Positions 51,050 to 59,809 of a DNA stretch of 64,000 nt are shown in pieces. The stretch lies in the NCBI GenBank assembly GCA_036652795.1, contig JAVVVD010000003.1, forward strand, positions 179,446 to 243,445, given 5' to 3'. A model generated the notes under the pieces. The model did not search any database and had not been told where the DNA came from. It worked only from the letters and a program-made list of their open reading frames with translations. The stretch is from JAVVVD01 sp036652795 (lineage in GTDB: Bacteria; Bacillota; Clostridia; Christensenellales; CAG-138). The translations under genes were made by a program, and so were the position numbers. How positions within the stretch are numbered: the first letter of the stretch is position 1; the number at the start of each line of letters is the position of its first letter.

Positions 51050-51861
51050 AAAAGCTAAAAACTTTTTTCAAGGGAACCTATCTTAGCCTGATGTTGCTGT
51101 TTTTATATGCGCCAATAGTGGTGCTTATAGTGTTCTCGTTCAACGAAAGCAAGACCATGGGGCGCTGGACCGGCTTTTCGCTGCGCTGGTATGAGGCGCT
51201 GCTTGGCGACACTACCATAATGAGCGCCCTATGGGTTACGCTATCCGTTGCGGTGATATCGGCAGTGGTTGCCACCGTAATCGGCACATTCGCGGCCATA
51301 GGCCTGCACTCAATGCGCAAGGGGCCCCGTGCCGTGATTGAAAATCTGTCGCAGCTGCCCGTTGTAAATCCCGACCTTGTTACAGGCATAAGCTTCATGA
51401 TGCTATTTGGAGTGCTTGGCATAAGGGGCGGCTATATTCGTATGCTTATAGCCCATATAACCTTTAACATACCCTACGTAATATTCTCTGTGCTGCCCAA
51501 GCTGCGCCAAAGCTCCAACCTGCTGTATGAAGCGGCCATGGATCTTGGCTGCACACCATTTTCAGCACTACGCAAAGTTGTGATACCGGATATAATGCCC
51601 GGTATAGTATCTGGCTTTATACTTGCCTTTACACTTAGCCTGGACGATTTTGTCGTAAGCTGGTTTGCCACCGATGGGATACAAAACCTATCGATATACA
51701 TATACTCCGTTGCACGGCGCGGAATAAGTCCCAAGATAAATGCATTGTCCACGATAATGTTCATAGCCGTGGTGAGCCTGCTGCTTATTGTCAACATAAA
51801 AAGCATCCGCGAGGAACGCGAGGCCGCCATTCAAAGCAAAAAGACCCGCGCAAAGCGGTAA
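51043..51861 (+). CDS. potC: Spermidine/putrescine importer permease C
   Basis: 272 residues, about six helices, EAA loop LLYEAAMDLGCTPFSALRKVVIPDIMPG (about 160-188). It overlaps potB by 7 bases; the GGAGG just before the ATG lies inside potB. Lys/Arg-rich C-terminus in the cytoplasm. Confidence 0.94.
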   Translation: MVKKLKTFFKGTYLSLMLLFLYAPIVVLIVFSFNESKTMGRWTGFSLRWYEALLGDTTIMSALWVTLSVAVISAVVATVIGTFAAIGLHSMRKGPRAVIENLSQLPVVNPDLVTGISFMMLFGVLGIRGGYIRMLIAHITFNIPYVIFSVLPKLRQSSNLLYEAAMDLGCTPFSALRKVVIPDIMPGIVSGFILAFTLSLDDFVVSWFATDGIQNLSIYIYSVARRGISPKINALSTIMFIAVVSLLLIVNIKSIREEREAAIQSKKTRAKR

Positions 51862-51890
51862 TATATTATTTTAAGGAGACGACCTACGCC

Positions 51891-52940
51891 ATGAAAAAAC
51901 TTGCCTTGATACTTGCAATCATAACGCTGATCTGCTGCTTTACAGCCTGCGGTGCTAATACTGACGCCGTCACCCTAAACGTACTCAACTGGGGCGACTA
52001 TATCGATGAAACCCTGCTTGAACAATTTACCGAGGAAACCGGTATACGCATCAACTACACGCCTATGGCTAACAACGAGGAGATGCTCGTCAAGCTACAG
52101 GCCAAGGATTGCATATACGATGTGTGCTTCCCCTCCGATTATATAATCGAAAAGCTTATTGCGCAGGATATGCTGCACGAGCTTAATATTGACAATATAC
52201 CCAACATAGTCAACATTGACGAGCGGTTTATGGACCTTGATTTCGACCCTGCAAACAAATACTCCGTACCCTATATGTGGGGCACCGTTGGCATACTTTA
52301 CAACACCACAATCGTAAAAGAGCCCGTTACCAGCTGGGATATCCTGTGGGATGAAAAATATGCCGGCCAGATACTTATGTACGACAGTATTCGCGACTCT
52401 ATGGGCGTAGCGCTGATGAAGCTTGGGCTCTCGCTTAACACCCGCGAAGAAAAGGATATCCTCGCAGCCGAGGCCGCGCTTATCGAGCAGAAGCCGCTTG
52501 TGCTTGCGTATCTTGGAGATTCCATTAAGGACCGTATGATAAATAACGGCGGTGCGCTTGCTGTTGTTTATTCCGGCGATGCCATGTGGTGCATGGATGA
52601 GGAGGAGGGCAACACCGACCTTGCCTTTGCAGTACCCACCCCCAGCAACCTTTGGTTTGACAATATAGTTATACCCAAAACCTCCCAGCATACTGCCGAA
52701 GCCGAAGCCTTCATCAACTTTTTATGCGATGCAGAGGTTGCTAAAATCAACACCGAATATATCGGCTATTCCACCCCCAACAAGGCCGCTTTAGCCCTGC
52801 TAGATGACACCTATAGGTTAAACCTCGCCTACAATCCCGCGCAGGAAACGCTGGATGACTGCGAGATATTCCACGACCTTGGAAGCTTTATCGAAGTGTA
52901 TAACGCATCGTGGAATCGCGTAAAATCAGCGACAAAATAG
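51891..52940 (+). CDS. potD: Spermidine/putrescine-binding lipoprotein
   Basis: 349 residues. Lipobox CFTAC (Cys20). NVLNWGDYIDETLLEQFTEETGI is the family start of the mature protein; acidic and aromatic residues such as those in VFPSDYIIEKL, VPYMWGTVGI and YSGDAMW are expected at the polyamine site. RBS AAGGAG. It captures polyamines outside the membrane for PotABC. Confidence 0.94.
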   Translation: MKKLALILAIITLICCFTACGANTDAVTLNVLNWGDYIDETLLEQFTEETGIRINYTPMANNEEMLVKLQAKDCIYDVCFPSDYIIEKLIAQDMLHELNIDNIPNIVNIDERFMDLDFDPANKYSVPYMWGTVGILYNTTIVKEPVTSWDILWDEKYAGQILMYDSIRDSMGVALMKLGLSLNTREEKDILAAEAALIEQKPLVLAYLGDSIKDRMINNGGALAVVYSGDAMWCMDEEEGNTDLAFAVPTPSNLWFDNIVIPKTSQHTAEAEAFINFLCDAEVAKINTEYIGYSTPNKAALALLDDTYRLNLAYNPAQETLDDCEIFHDLGSFIEVYNASWNRVKSATK

Positions 52941-52945
52941 CGCGT

Positions 52946-54358
52946 ATGTCATTTATCAAAAACCTTTATGATCCGCACCATATGATAAAGCCCTCCTTGA
53001 TACGAGGAGGGCTTCCAAGTGCCCGCGAAAGCTATGGCAAACTATTTGCCCTGGCATGGCCCGCCACGTTGGAATCGCTATTTGTGGCGGTAATCGGCTT
53101 TGTAGATACAATAATGGTGAGCGGCCTTGGCGCTGAGGCCATATCCGCAGTGGGTATAACCACGCAGCCCAAGTTTCTGATGATGGCGGCAATACTCTCT
53201 CTTAACATAGGCGTTACCGCCATCGTGGCGCGCAGACGCGGTGAGGGCGACATTTACGGAGCCATACGCTCGCTCAAGCAGGCGATATTAATCAGCTTTT
53301 GTCTCTCGTTGCTAATGTCGCTTACCTCCATATTGTTTGCCCGCCCGCTGCTTAAGCTTGCCGGCGCGCAGCCTGATTTTATCGATGACGGAGTAGCATA
53401 TTTTCGCATAGTGATGGCCGGGCAGTTTTTTGCCTGCATCGGAATGACAATGAACGCGGCGCAGCGCGGCTTTGGCAACACAAAGATATCAATGCGCTCC
53501 AATGCCGCTGCAAACCTTGTAAACATACTTTTCAACTATCTGCTTATAAATGGTATATGGATATTCCCTCGTCTTGGGGTTAGCGGCGCAGCCATCGCCA
53601 CCTCTATCGGCAGCGTTATCGCTTTTATCATGACGCTTTGCTCACTGCTTCGTCATGTGCCGGGCTCACTCACGATCCTTCCTAGCAAACACAGCTCATG
53701 GCGTTTTGACAAACGTACCGTTGGCAGCATTGTAAATGTGGGTTCATCCGCGCTAGTAGAGCAGCTTTTCCTCCGTTTCGGCTTTTTTACGTTTGCCTTG
53801 ATTTGCGCAAACCTGGGTACAATGCAATTTGCCACCCACCAGATATGTATGAACATTGTGCATATCTATTTTGCTTTTGCAGAGGGCATAGGCATCGCTG
53901 CAACCAGCCTTGTTGGTCAAAACCTCGGGGCGTTACGGCCTGATCTATCAATGATGTACGGCAATATGTGTCAGCGCCTTGCCATTACCATATCCGCTGT
54001 GATAGCAGTGTTTTTTGTGATATTCCGGCATGAGGTAATTATGCTTTTCAGCCCGGACCCACAAATAGTATCATTGGGCGCTACAATTGTGCTTATAATC
54101 TCAGTGATGGCCATGTTCCAATCCTCGCAATCGGTTACCTTCGGTTGCTTGCGCGGTGCAGGTGATTCCAAATACCTTGCAATAATCTCCTTCATAAGCG
54201 TTGGCATAATCCGCCCCGGACTATCCTATCTGCTGTGCTACCCGCTTGGCCTTGGGCTTGCCGGTGCCTGGCTTGGCATGCTTGTGGATCAGACCATACG
54301 CATGGTGCTTAGCTCCTGCCGCTTCGCCAGCAATAAATGGTCGCTTATTAAGCTGTAA
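52946..54358 (+). CDS. MATE-family multidrug/organic cation exporter
   Basis: About 470 residues, 12 helices. After an N-terminal tail the body starts SYGKLFALAWPATLESLFVAVIGFVDTIMV, with the MATE-typical second half (AFAEGIGIAATSLVGQNLGA). The start is uncertain: ATG 52946 is 5 bases after the potD stop, ATG 52982 lies further in, and neither has an RBS; a 10-bp hairpin overlaps codons 15-24. Translational coupling with potD is likely. The driving ion (Na+ or H+) is not evident. Confidence 0.88.
   Translation: MSFIKNLYDPHHMIKPSLIRGGLPSARESYGKLFALAWPATLESLFVAVIGFVDTIMVSGLGAEAISAVGITTQPKFLMMAAILSLNIGVTAIVARRRGEGDIYGAIRSLKQAILISFCLSLLMSLTSILFARPLLKLAGAQPDFIDDGVAYFRIVMAGQFFACIGMTMNAAQRGFGNTKISMRSNAAANLVNILFNYLLINGIWIFPRLGVSGAAIATSIGSVIAFIMTLCSLLRHVPGSLTILPSKHSSWRFDKRTVGSIVNVGSSALVEQLFLRFGFFTFALICANLGTMQFATHQICMNIVHIYFAFAEGIGIAATSLVGQNLGALRPDLSMMYGNMCQRLAITISAVIAVFFVIFRHEVIMLFSPDPQIVSLGATIVLIISVMAMFQSSQSVTFGCLRGAGDSKYLAIISFISVGIIRPGLSYLLCYPLGLGLAGAWLGMLVDQTIRMVLSSCRFASNKWSLIKL
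52988..53014 (+). repeat. Hairpin inside the 5' end of the MATE gene
   Basis: Perfect 10-bp stem AAGCCCTCCT / AGGAGGGCTT, loop of 7. The right arm contains AGGAGGG, an SD-like sequence, but no in-frame start follows at proper distance. It resembles a terminator stem without a T run. Confidence 0.55.
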
Positions 54359-54438
54359 GTTTAATGTAGGGCATGTTTTGCAAGTGAGCCGCAGCGCCAA
54401 TTTTAGAATTACATCCCTAGTCCATCTTATATTATGCA

Positions 54439-54473
54439 CAGAGCGGCTGCCAATTTTACTGGCAGCCGCTCTG
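54439..54473. terminator. Bidirectional terminator between MATE and GGGtGRT genes
   Basis: Perfect 14-bp stem CAGAGCGGCTGCCA / TGGCAGCCGCTCTG with a 7-nt loop, between converging genes. Confidence 0.85.
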
Positions 54474-54537
54474 TTATTGCACTTAATATCAACCGTTATT
54501 GCCATGCGATTTTACACGCATAAGCAGCATGTTTATT

Positions 54538-55530
54538 CTATGCCTGGCTTACCGCAACCGCAACCGATACCGTCGCGCCCACCATGGGGTTATTACCCAT
54601 ACCTATCAAACCCATCATCTCCACATGCGCCGGCACAGATGAGCTGCCTGCAAACTGCGCATCGCTATGCATACGGCCCATTGTATCCGTCATGCCATAC
54701 GAAGCGGGACCTGCTGCCATGTTATCCGGATGCAGCGTCCTGCCTGTTCCGCCGCCGCTTGCAACTGAAAAATATTTTTTGTCATTCTCCCAGCACCATT
54801 TTTTATATGTGCCCGCCACCGGATGTTGAAACCTTGTGGGGTTTGTTGAGTTGCCAGTGATTGATACGTCAACTTTTTCATGGCGCATTATGCCAACGCC
54901 CTCATTCACATCATCTGCGCCATAGCAGCGCACCTTAGCGCGATCTCCATCACTAAACGCCTGTGTGCTGATTATCTTAAGTTCGCCAGCAAATTCATCG
55001 AATTCCGTTTCAACATAGGTAAAGCCGTTTATACGCGAGATAATATATGCGGCATCCTTGCCAAGGCCATTCAATATTACCTGAAGCGGCGCCTTGCGCA
55101 CCTTGTTTGCTGTGCGGGCTATGCCAATAGCTCCCTCTGCGGCTGCAAAGCTCTCGTGGCCTGCAAGGAATGCGAAACAATTCGTTTCCTCGCGCAACAG
55201 CATGGCTGCGAGATTGCCGTGGCCCGTACCCACCTTACGCTGATCCGCAACAGAGCCGGGTATGCAAAACGCCTGTAAGCCCTCGCCTATGGCCTCGGCG
55301 GCAGCGGCGGCATTCTTTGCGCCCTTTTTCACGGCAATTGCCGCACCCAGCGTATAGGCCCACACTGCATTTTCAAACGCTATTGGCTGTATCCCCTGAA
55401 CTATGCTCCTCACGTCTATGCCTTTATCCTTTAGCAGTTCATCCGCCGCCTCAAAACTGTTTATGCCGTATTTTGCCATAACCGGCTTTATTGTGTCTAT
55501 CCTTCTTTCATAACCCTCAAATGTTACCAT
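54538..55530 (-). CDS. GGGtGRT protein (conserved, function unknown)
   Basis: About 330 residues, cytoplasmic, no membrane segment. Named for the motif GGGTGRT near residue 260 (SVASGGGTGRTLHPD). Other conserved-looking stretches: FEGYERRIDTIKPVMAKYG at the start, GKDAAYIISRINGFTYVETEFDEF, and a glycine-rich C-terminus (MMGLIGMGNNPMVGATVSVAVA). Six or so cysteines are scattered. It lies 22 bases after the IscU-like gene and is almost certainly co-transcribed with it. GGAGG is 8 nt upstream of ATG 55530. No activity can be assigned; an Fe-S-related role is inferred only from the partner. Confidence 0.8.
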   Translation of the reverse strand: MVTFEGYERRIDTIKPVMAKYGINSFEAADELLKDKGIDVRSIVQGIQPIAFENAVWAYTLGAAIAVKKGAKNAAAAAEAIGEGLQAFCIPGSVADQRKVGTGHGNLAAMLLREETNCFAFLAGHESFAAAEGAIGIARTANKVRKAPLQVILNGLGKDAAYIISRINGFTYVETEFDEFAGELKIISTQAFSDGDRAKVRCYGADDVNEGVGIMRHEKVDVSITGNSTNPTRFQHPVAGTYKKWCWENDKKYFSVASGGGTGRTLHPDNMAAGPASYGMTDTMGRMHSDAQFAGSSSVPAHVEMMGLIGMGNNPMVGATVSVAVAVSQA

Positions 55531-55552
55531 TATCATATCCTCCTCTCAGCGC

Positions 55553-56245
55553 TCACTGCTTGCGCGGGTCTATCACGGTGACGGCCTCAGCAAAGCGGCC
55601 GTATGTACCGATGTTCTTCTCATATGCTTCCTTGGGATCGATACCCTTTTTGATGGCATCCATCATCTTACCAAGGTTAACAAACCTATAGCCTATTATT
55701 TCGCCGCCCTTATCAAGGCCTATACCAAGCACATAGCCCTCCGCCATTTCAAGGTAGCGCGGCCCTTTTACGCGCGTTCCATACATTGTGCCTATCTGGC
55801 TTCTAAGGCCTTTTCCTAAATCCTCAAGTCCTGCGCCTATCGGCAACCCGCCCTCTGAAAACGCGCTTTGGCTACGGCCGTATACTATCTGCAAAAACAG
55901 TTCGCGCATAGCGGTATTTATCGCGTCACAAACAAGGTCTGAATTGAGCGCTTCAAGTATAGTTTTGCCAGGCAATATCTCTGCCGCCATAGCTGCACTG
56001 TGCGTCATCCCCGAGCAGCCAAGCGTTTCTATCAAGGCCTCTTCTATTATACCCTCTTTAATGTTGAGCGTCAGCTTGCATGCGCCCTGCTGCGGCGCAC
56101 ACCAGCCCACGCCGTGTGTAAGGCCGCTTATGTCTGTTATCTGCTTTGCCTTTACCCACTTGCCTTCCTCAGGGATTGGTGCGGGGTCATGCTTTGCGCC
56201 TTTTGCAACGCAGAACATCTCTTCCACTTCATGTGAATACTGCAT
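55553..56245 (-). CDS. IscU/NifU-like Fe-S scaffold protein
   Basis: 230 residues, longer than classical IscU (about 130). The scaffold-type segment is TLGCSGMTHSAAMAAEILPGKTILEAL (about 88-115), with Cys91, preceded by CAPQQGACKLTLNIKEG and followed by NSDLVCDAINTAMREL, giving plausible cluster cysteines. An extra C-terminal 90 residues (GLDKGGEIIGYRFVNLGKMMDAI) is specific to this subfamily. Members pair with GGGtGRT proteins. RBS AAGGAGG. Whether it really holds a cluster is untested. Confidence 0.78.
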   Translation of the reverse strand: MQYSHEVEEMFCVAKGAKHDPAPIPEEGKWVKAKQITDISGLTHGVGWCAPQQGACKLTLNIKEGIIEEALIETLGCSGMTHSAAMAAEILPGKTILEALNSDLVCDAINTAMRELFLQIVYGRSQSAFSEGGLPIGAGLEDLGKGLRSQIGTMYGTRVKGPRYLEMAEGYVLGIGLDKGGEIIGYRFVNLGKMMDAIKKGIDPKEAYEKNIGTYGRFAEAVTVIDPRKQ

Positions 56246-56457
56246 GGATGATTCCTCCTTGTTTGCTATATATTAAACTCATAACATATCGTTTTTTATT
56301 CATTTGATCGGTATCACATCATGCTTTTATATTAGATTATACCACAGTATTCCCAGTCGCCGGCATAATTATTTTTCGCTTCTCACACCCTTGCCCAAAT
56401 GTGATATAATAGCAATGCTGTAATATAATTATAATACTTCAAAGGGATTGATTAACC

Positions 56458-56736
56458 GTGGCATTCCTCACGTTTTCAATGGCACTGATTGCGTTGTTTT
56501 TACTTGCTGATATGTTCTTTCTCTCCGCCTCATTCTATGGTGCGCTGCCTGTTTTTACAGTTACCGCCGTTACCTTGGTTGGGTTTGTAATAGGTCTGCT
56601 CTGGTATATAGATCTTAAATCGCGTGCAAAAACCAAACAAAAGCGTAAAGCCGCCATGGCCGTAATGGGCATAAATCTTGTGCTGTGCATAATTGGAACT
56701 GCCGTTTGGCTAATCGACATCCTCAAGAAATTTTAA
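56458..56736 (+). CDS. Small membrane protein, 92 residues
   Basis: GTG start at 56458 with AAAGGG 8-10 nt upstream. Three hydrophobic segments (about 3-25, 29-48 and 67-86) separated by a basic loop (KSRAKTKQKRK). Family not recognised; it lies 22 bases ahead of the lysoplasmalogenase gene and is probably co-transcribed with it. Confidence 0.7.
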   Translation: MAFLTFSMALIALFLLADMFFLSASFYGALPVFTVTAVTLVGFVIGLLWYIDLKSRAKTKQKRKAAMAVMGINLVLCIIGTAVWLIDILKKF

Positions 56737-56758
56737 TTTAAACGATAGGATGGTGCTT

Positions 56759-57421
56759 ATGAAGTTATTCTTCATACCAATTTTCATCATCGCTTCACTG
56801 GCCCATCTTTATGCCTGCCTTGTCCAGTTCCGTTTCCTGCGCATACTTACAAAACCGCTGCTGCTTCCGCTGCTGGCAGCCATATATATGTTTTACGCGC
56901 ACACCCCGCAGCCGCTTGTGCTAGCCGCCATGCTGCTTGGCTGTGTTGGTGATATATTTCTCATATTTCCCGGGAAATCGACATGCTTCATGCTTGGTGC
57001 AATCTCATTCGCGCTTGGACACATATGCTACATACTGGCACTTTATGCGTCCGCACCACTATCCAGCGTTGGCCCCGCATTTATGCTCGCCTATGGCGCA
57101 CTTATAGCAATACCATATATAATTGTGCTTACTCTTGTGTTTTTCAAGCTTATTCCACACCTTCCGGCGGATAAAAAACCGCTTACCCCCCTATATATTG
57201 GACTTATATGCATATTGAGTATAGGCGCGGTGTTGGGTTTTATCAAAACATGGCAAAGCTGGTTAATTCCAATACTGGTTGGCACGCTGCTGTTTATCAC
57301 CTCAGACTGTGTGCTATGCTTTGAGGTATTTCATTCAACAAGCAAACGCGGCAACTTTTGGGTTATGTCAACCTATATATGTGCGCAATCCCTGCTGGCG
57401 CTGGGATTTATATTGCTATAA
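56759..57421 (+). CDS. Lysoplasmalogenase (YhhN/TMEM86 family)
   Basis: About 220 residues with seven or eight helices. The family pattern KPLLLPLLAAIY..., LLGCVGDIFLIFP (with the conserved Asp) and MLGAISFALGHICYILAL is present, as is TSDCVLCFEVFH near the C-terminus. It hydrolyses the vinyl-ether bond of lysoplasmalogens. Plasmalogens are common in anaerobic Clostridia, so the role fits. ATG 56759 is chosen because AGGA is 8 nt upstream. Confidence 0.82.
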   Translation: MKLFFIPIFIIASLAHLYACLVQFRFLRILTKPLLLPLLAAIYMFYAHTPQPLVLAAMLLGCVGDIFLIFPGKSTCFMLGAISFALGHICYILALYASAPLSSVGPAFMLAYGALIAIPYIIVLTLVFFKLIPHLPADKKPLTPLYIGLICILSIGAVLGFIKTWQSWLIPILVGTLLFITSDCVLCFEVFHSTSKRGNFWVMSTYICAQSLLALGFILL

Positions 57422-57449
57422 AATACACCGGATGGCAGGCAATTTTACT

Positions 57450-58421
57450 ATGACAAGCAACAGCCTTAAACCCATGCACCTTATGGACGTGCTACGCGAG
57501 CTTACAGATGCTCAGCACCGCCTTACCGTACCTCAGCTTACCGAAGAATTGCTTGCGCGCGGCGTTCATGTGGAGCGCAAAAGCGTGTATCGCTATATTG
57601 GCGCGCTTATAGAGTATGGGGTTGACATTGTTAAATCCGGTTCCGGATACTACCTTAACAAGCGTGAATTCGAATTGCAAGAGCTTAATCTGCTCTCTTA
57701 CGCGATACAATCGGCCGCCTTCATAAGCGCGGCGCGTTCACATGCGCTTATTCAAAAGCTTTCTTGCTTTCTAAGCCGCAACAATGCGAACCCCATACTT
57801 ATACCAACCATATCCGTCGCAAAGTATGATAGCGACGAGGTATACCATACAATGGAATCTATAAGCCTCGCCATCGCTGCCAAACGGCAGATAACATTTT
57901 CATACTATAAACGGGATATAAACAAGCGCAACGTGGTGCAGCGCAGCGGCGAGCGATACCGCGTAAGCCCATATGCCATAGTGTTTATACAGGGCCAATA
58001 TAATCTTGTGTGCAACCTGGAGGAGCGCGATGATCTTACGCACTTCCGTTTGGATCAGATATGCTCCGTTCGCATAGATACTCAGCCATGGCGGCATTTT
58101 TCCGATGTTACCGAGTACCACACTATATTCGATGCTGCCGATTATGCAAGCAAATGCATAAATACACTTGATGGCATACCTATACGCATAACACTGTGCT
58201 GTGCCGCTTCGTTAATTGGGGATATTCTCGAGCGCTTTGGCGATGATATACCCGTGCAGCCGCACGATGATGGGCGTTTTACAGCTACTGTGTTTGCAGC
58301 ACCCGGCCTGCTTTTTTGGGGCTGGGCCGCACAATATGGCAACTTGGTCGAAATAATCGATCCGCCAGAGCTGCGCGCACAGATGCGCCGCAGGCTGGAA
58401 TCTACGCTTAAGTTATACTGA
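57450..58421 (+). CDS. WYL-domain transcriptional regulator
   Basis: About 323 residues. N-terminal winged HTH (MDVLRELTDAQHRLTVPQLTEELLARGVHVERKSVYRYIGAL), a linking region, then a WYL domain (about 145-215: ITFSYYKRD..., YRVSPYAIVFIQGQYNLVC) and a C-terminal extension (WCX-type). WYL domains bind nucleic acid or nucleotide-like ligands and often regulate stress genes. Start 57450 is preferred (GGCAGG 10 nt upstream); ATG 57432 is possible. Follows the lysoplasmalogenase by 28 bases. Confidence 0.86.
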   Translation: MTSNSLKPMHLMDVLRELTDAQHRLTVPQLTEELLARGVHVERKSVYRYIGALIEYGVDIVKSGSGYYLNKREFELQELNLLSYAIQSAAFISAARSHALIQKLSCFLSRNNANPILIPTISVAKYDSDEVYHTMESISLAIAAKRQITFSYYKRDINKRNVVQRSGERYRVSPYAIVFIQGQYNLVCNLEERDDLTHFRLDQICSVRIDTQPWRHFSDVTEYHTIFDAADYASKCINTLDGIPIRITLCCAASLIGDILERFGDDIPVQPHDDGRFTATVFAAPGLLFWGWAAQYGNLVEIIDPPELRAQMRRRLESTLKLY

Positions 58422-58463
58422 TCCAAATCCCCGATATTTTCATAGGCGCAAATCCTTCAGCTG

Positions 58464-58495
58464 CAATACTGCATTATCTTCCATACGCAGTATTG
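58464..58495. terminator. Hairpin between the converging WYL and small-protein genes
   Basis: Arms CAATACTGC / GCAGTATTG with a 14-nt loop. It overlaps the last codons of the minus-strand gene. No T run. Confidence 0.4.
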
Positions 58496-58665
58496 TATGC
58501 ATCAGCGGCTGTGTGCGGTTTTTTCATGCTTGTGTTTGCGCCTGCTTTGCATTTGGGCCATTTTTTTATGCGTTCGCAATTCCAGCAGCTTTCGTCCTTA
58601 TACCATCCGCGCATCTGCATACCGTATCTATCTGTTCTTTCGATTACTCGCAACAATATATCCAT
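58474..58665 (-). CDS. Small cysteine-containing protein, 63 residues, unknown
   Basis: Starts MDILLRVIERTDRYGMQMRG and ends AYNTAYGR. AAGGAG is exactly 7 nt upstream of ATG 58665, a near-perfect site. Cys27, Cys30 and Cys39 occur as CWNCERIKKWPKC, a CxxC-x8-C arrangement with three tryptophans in 19 residues. The tail is basic. I do not recognise the family. It could bind zinc or an RNA/protein partner. It stands alone, convergent with the WYL regulator. Confidence 0.6.
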   Translation of the reverse strand: MDILLRVIERTDRYGMQMRGWYKDESCWNCERIKKWPKCKAGANTSMKKPHTAADAYNTAYGR

Positions 58666-58974
58666 ATTGATTCTCCTTAGCATTTTTAGTAGCTTCATGA
58701 TGCGCTTTATATCGGTTAACATCTAGCAACTACGCCTTGAACTCGTGTCGCCTTTGCTTTGCACCATGTAAGCTTTGCCTTTCAATCGTTGCTTTAGCGC
58801 ATCAAAAGCCCCTTAGGATGATTGATGTTTTTAAAAGCAGCAATCACAAGCCTGCTGCTATTTAGTTGCATATAACTTTGTGATAAGCTAAAAGTAATTA
58901 ATCCGTTCGCCCTTTGCGAAATCAGCTCAAGAGCGCAAAGTAAATGGGCAATTTAATCAGCATTTAACAAAGAA
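58666..58974. other. Intergenic stretch upstream of the small cysteine-protein gene
   Basis: No gene seen. It contains an inverted repeat CTTTGCG/CGCAAAG around 58913-58940 and is A/T-richer than the flanks. It must hold the promoter of the 63-residue gene, but I cannot place it with confidence. Confidence 0.4.
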
Positions 58975-59007
58975 ATGGCGCCATCGTTTTAAAAATGATG
59001 ACGCCAT
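58975..59007 (-). terminator. Terminator after the DUF554 gene
   Basis: 16-nt arms beginning ATGGCG and ending CGCCAT, paired with two G-U or mismatched positions, loop of about 1-5, followed on the minus strand by TTCTTTG. Confidence 0.6.
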
Positions 59008-59068
59008 CTATAAATGTACTTATGGAAACGCGCTTGTTTGCGGCTGCATTTTTTATTGCGCATTTGAT

Positions 59069-59767
59069 CTACAGAATACCAAAAAGCTCAAACAGCTTAT
59101 ATACTCCTATTGCGATAAATATGCCCGGCACATAATCCATCACCTTAAATTTTGTTACGCCCAGCATATTAAGACCCAGCCCAATTATCATAAGCGAACC
59201 GGTGCACGTCATCTCGGCGATAACTCCAGCCGATAATATGGGTGCCACGAACTGGGCAAGCAACGTGATGGTTCCCTGATATATCAGCACGAACAATGCG
59301 GAAAAAAGCACCCCCACACCCATCGTGGTTGCAAATACCATGGCGGTTATGCCATCGATAAGTGATTTCGCGTAAAGCGTGCTATAATCCCCCGTAAGGC
59401 CACTCGAAAGCGAGCCTACTACCGCCATAGCTCCTACACAAAATAACAGCGTGGATGTTACCAGTCCCTTTGCAAAGGTGGATTCCCGTCCATCCTTAAC
59501 GATGTGCCGCTGAATCCGTTCGCCCATGCGATTAAGCCGCCCATCCAGATCCAGCAGCGTGCCAAGCACTGCGCCAAACACTATCGACAATACCACCACC
59601 AGCACATTGTTGCCCTCAAGCGCGCCAGATATGCCTATATAGATTATGCAAAGCGAGATTACCTTCATTATAGCGTCGCCAACGCGCTGCGGAATCCCCT
59701 TTTTTAGCAGCAACCCAATGCCTCCGCCCAATAATATGGCGCCGGCGTTCACAATTGTTCCAAGCAT
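59069..59767 (-). CDS. DUF554 membrane protein
   Basis: 232 residues with six or seven helices. MLGTIVNAGAILLGGGIGLLLKKGIP is the family N-terminus; GDYSTLYAKSLIDGITAMVFATTMGVGV is the central signature. Related to YdfK of Bacillus; transport role possible but undefined. RBS AGAGG. It follows the MFS gene by 42 bases on the same strand. Confidence 0.87.
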   Translation of the reverse strand: MLGTIVNAGAILLGGGIGLLLKKGIPQRVGDAIMKVISLCIIYIGISGALEGNNVLVVVLSIVFGAVLGTLLDLDGRLNRMGERIQRHIVKDGRESTFAKGLVTSTLLFCVGAMAVVGSLSSGLTGDYSTLYAKSLIDGITAMVFATTMGVGVLFSALFVLIYQGTITLLAQFVAPILSAGVIAEMTCTGSLMIIGLGLNMLGVTKFKVMDYVPGIFIAIGVYKLFELFGIL

Positions 59768-59809
59768 CCTCTTCTTTTTTACCTCTGTTTCTAAATCTTC
59801 AGGCCTGCA

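Noticed and set aside
49511..52691. Long minus-strand frames (about 200 codons) opposite potA and potD
   Set aside because: Antisense to intact pot genes, without RBS or family resemblance.
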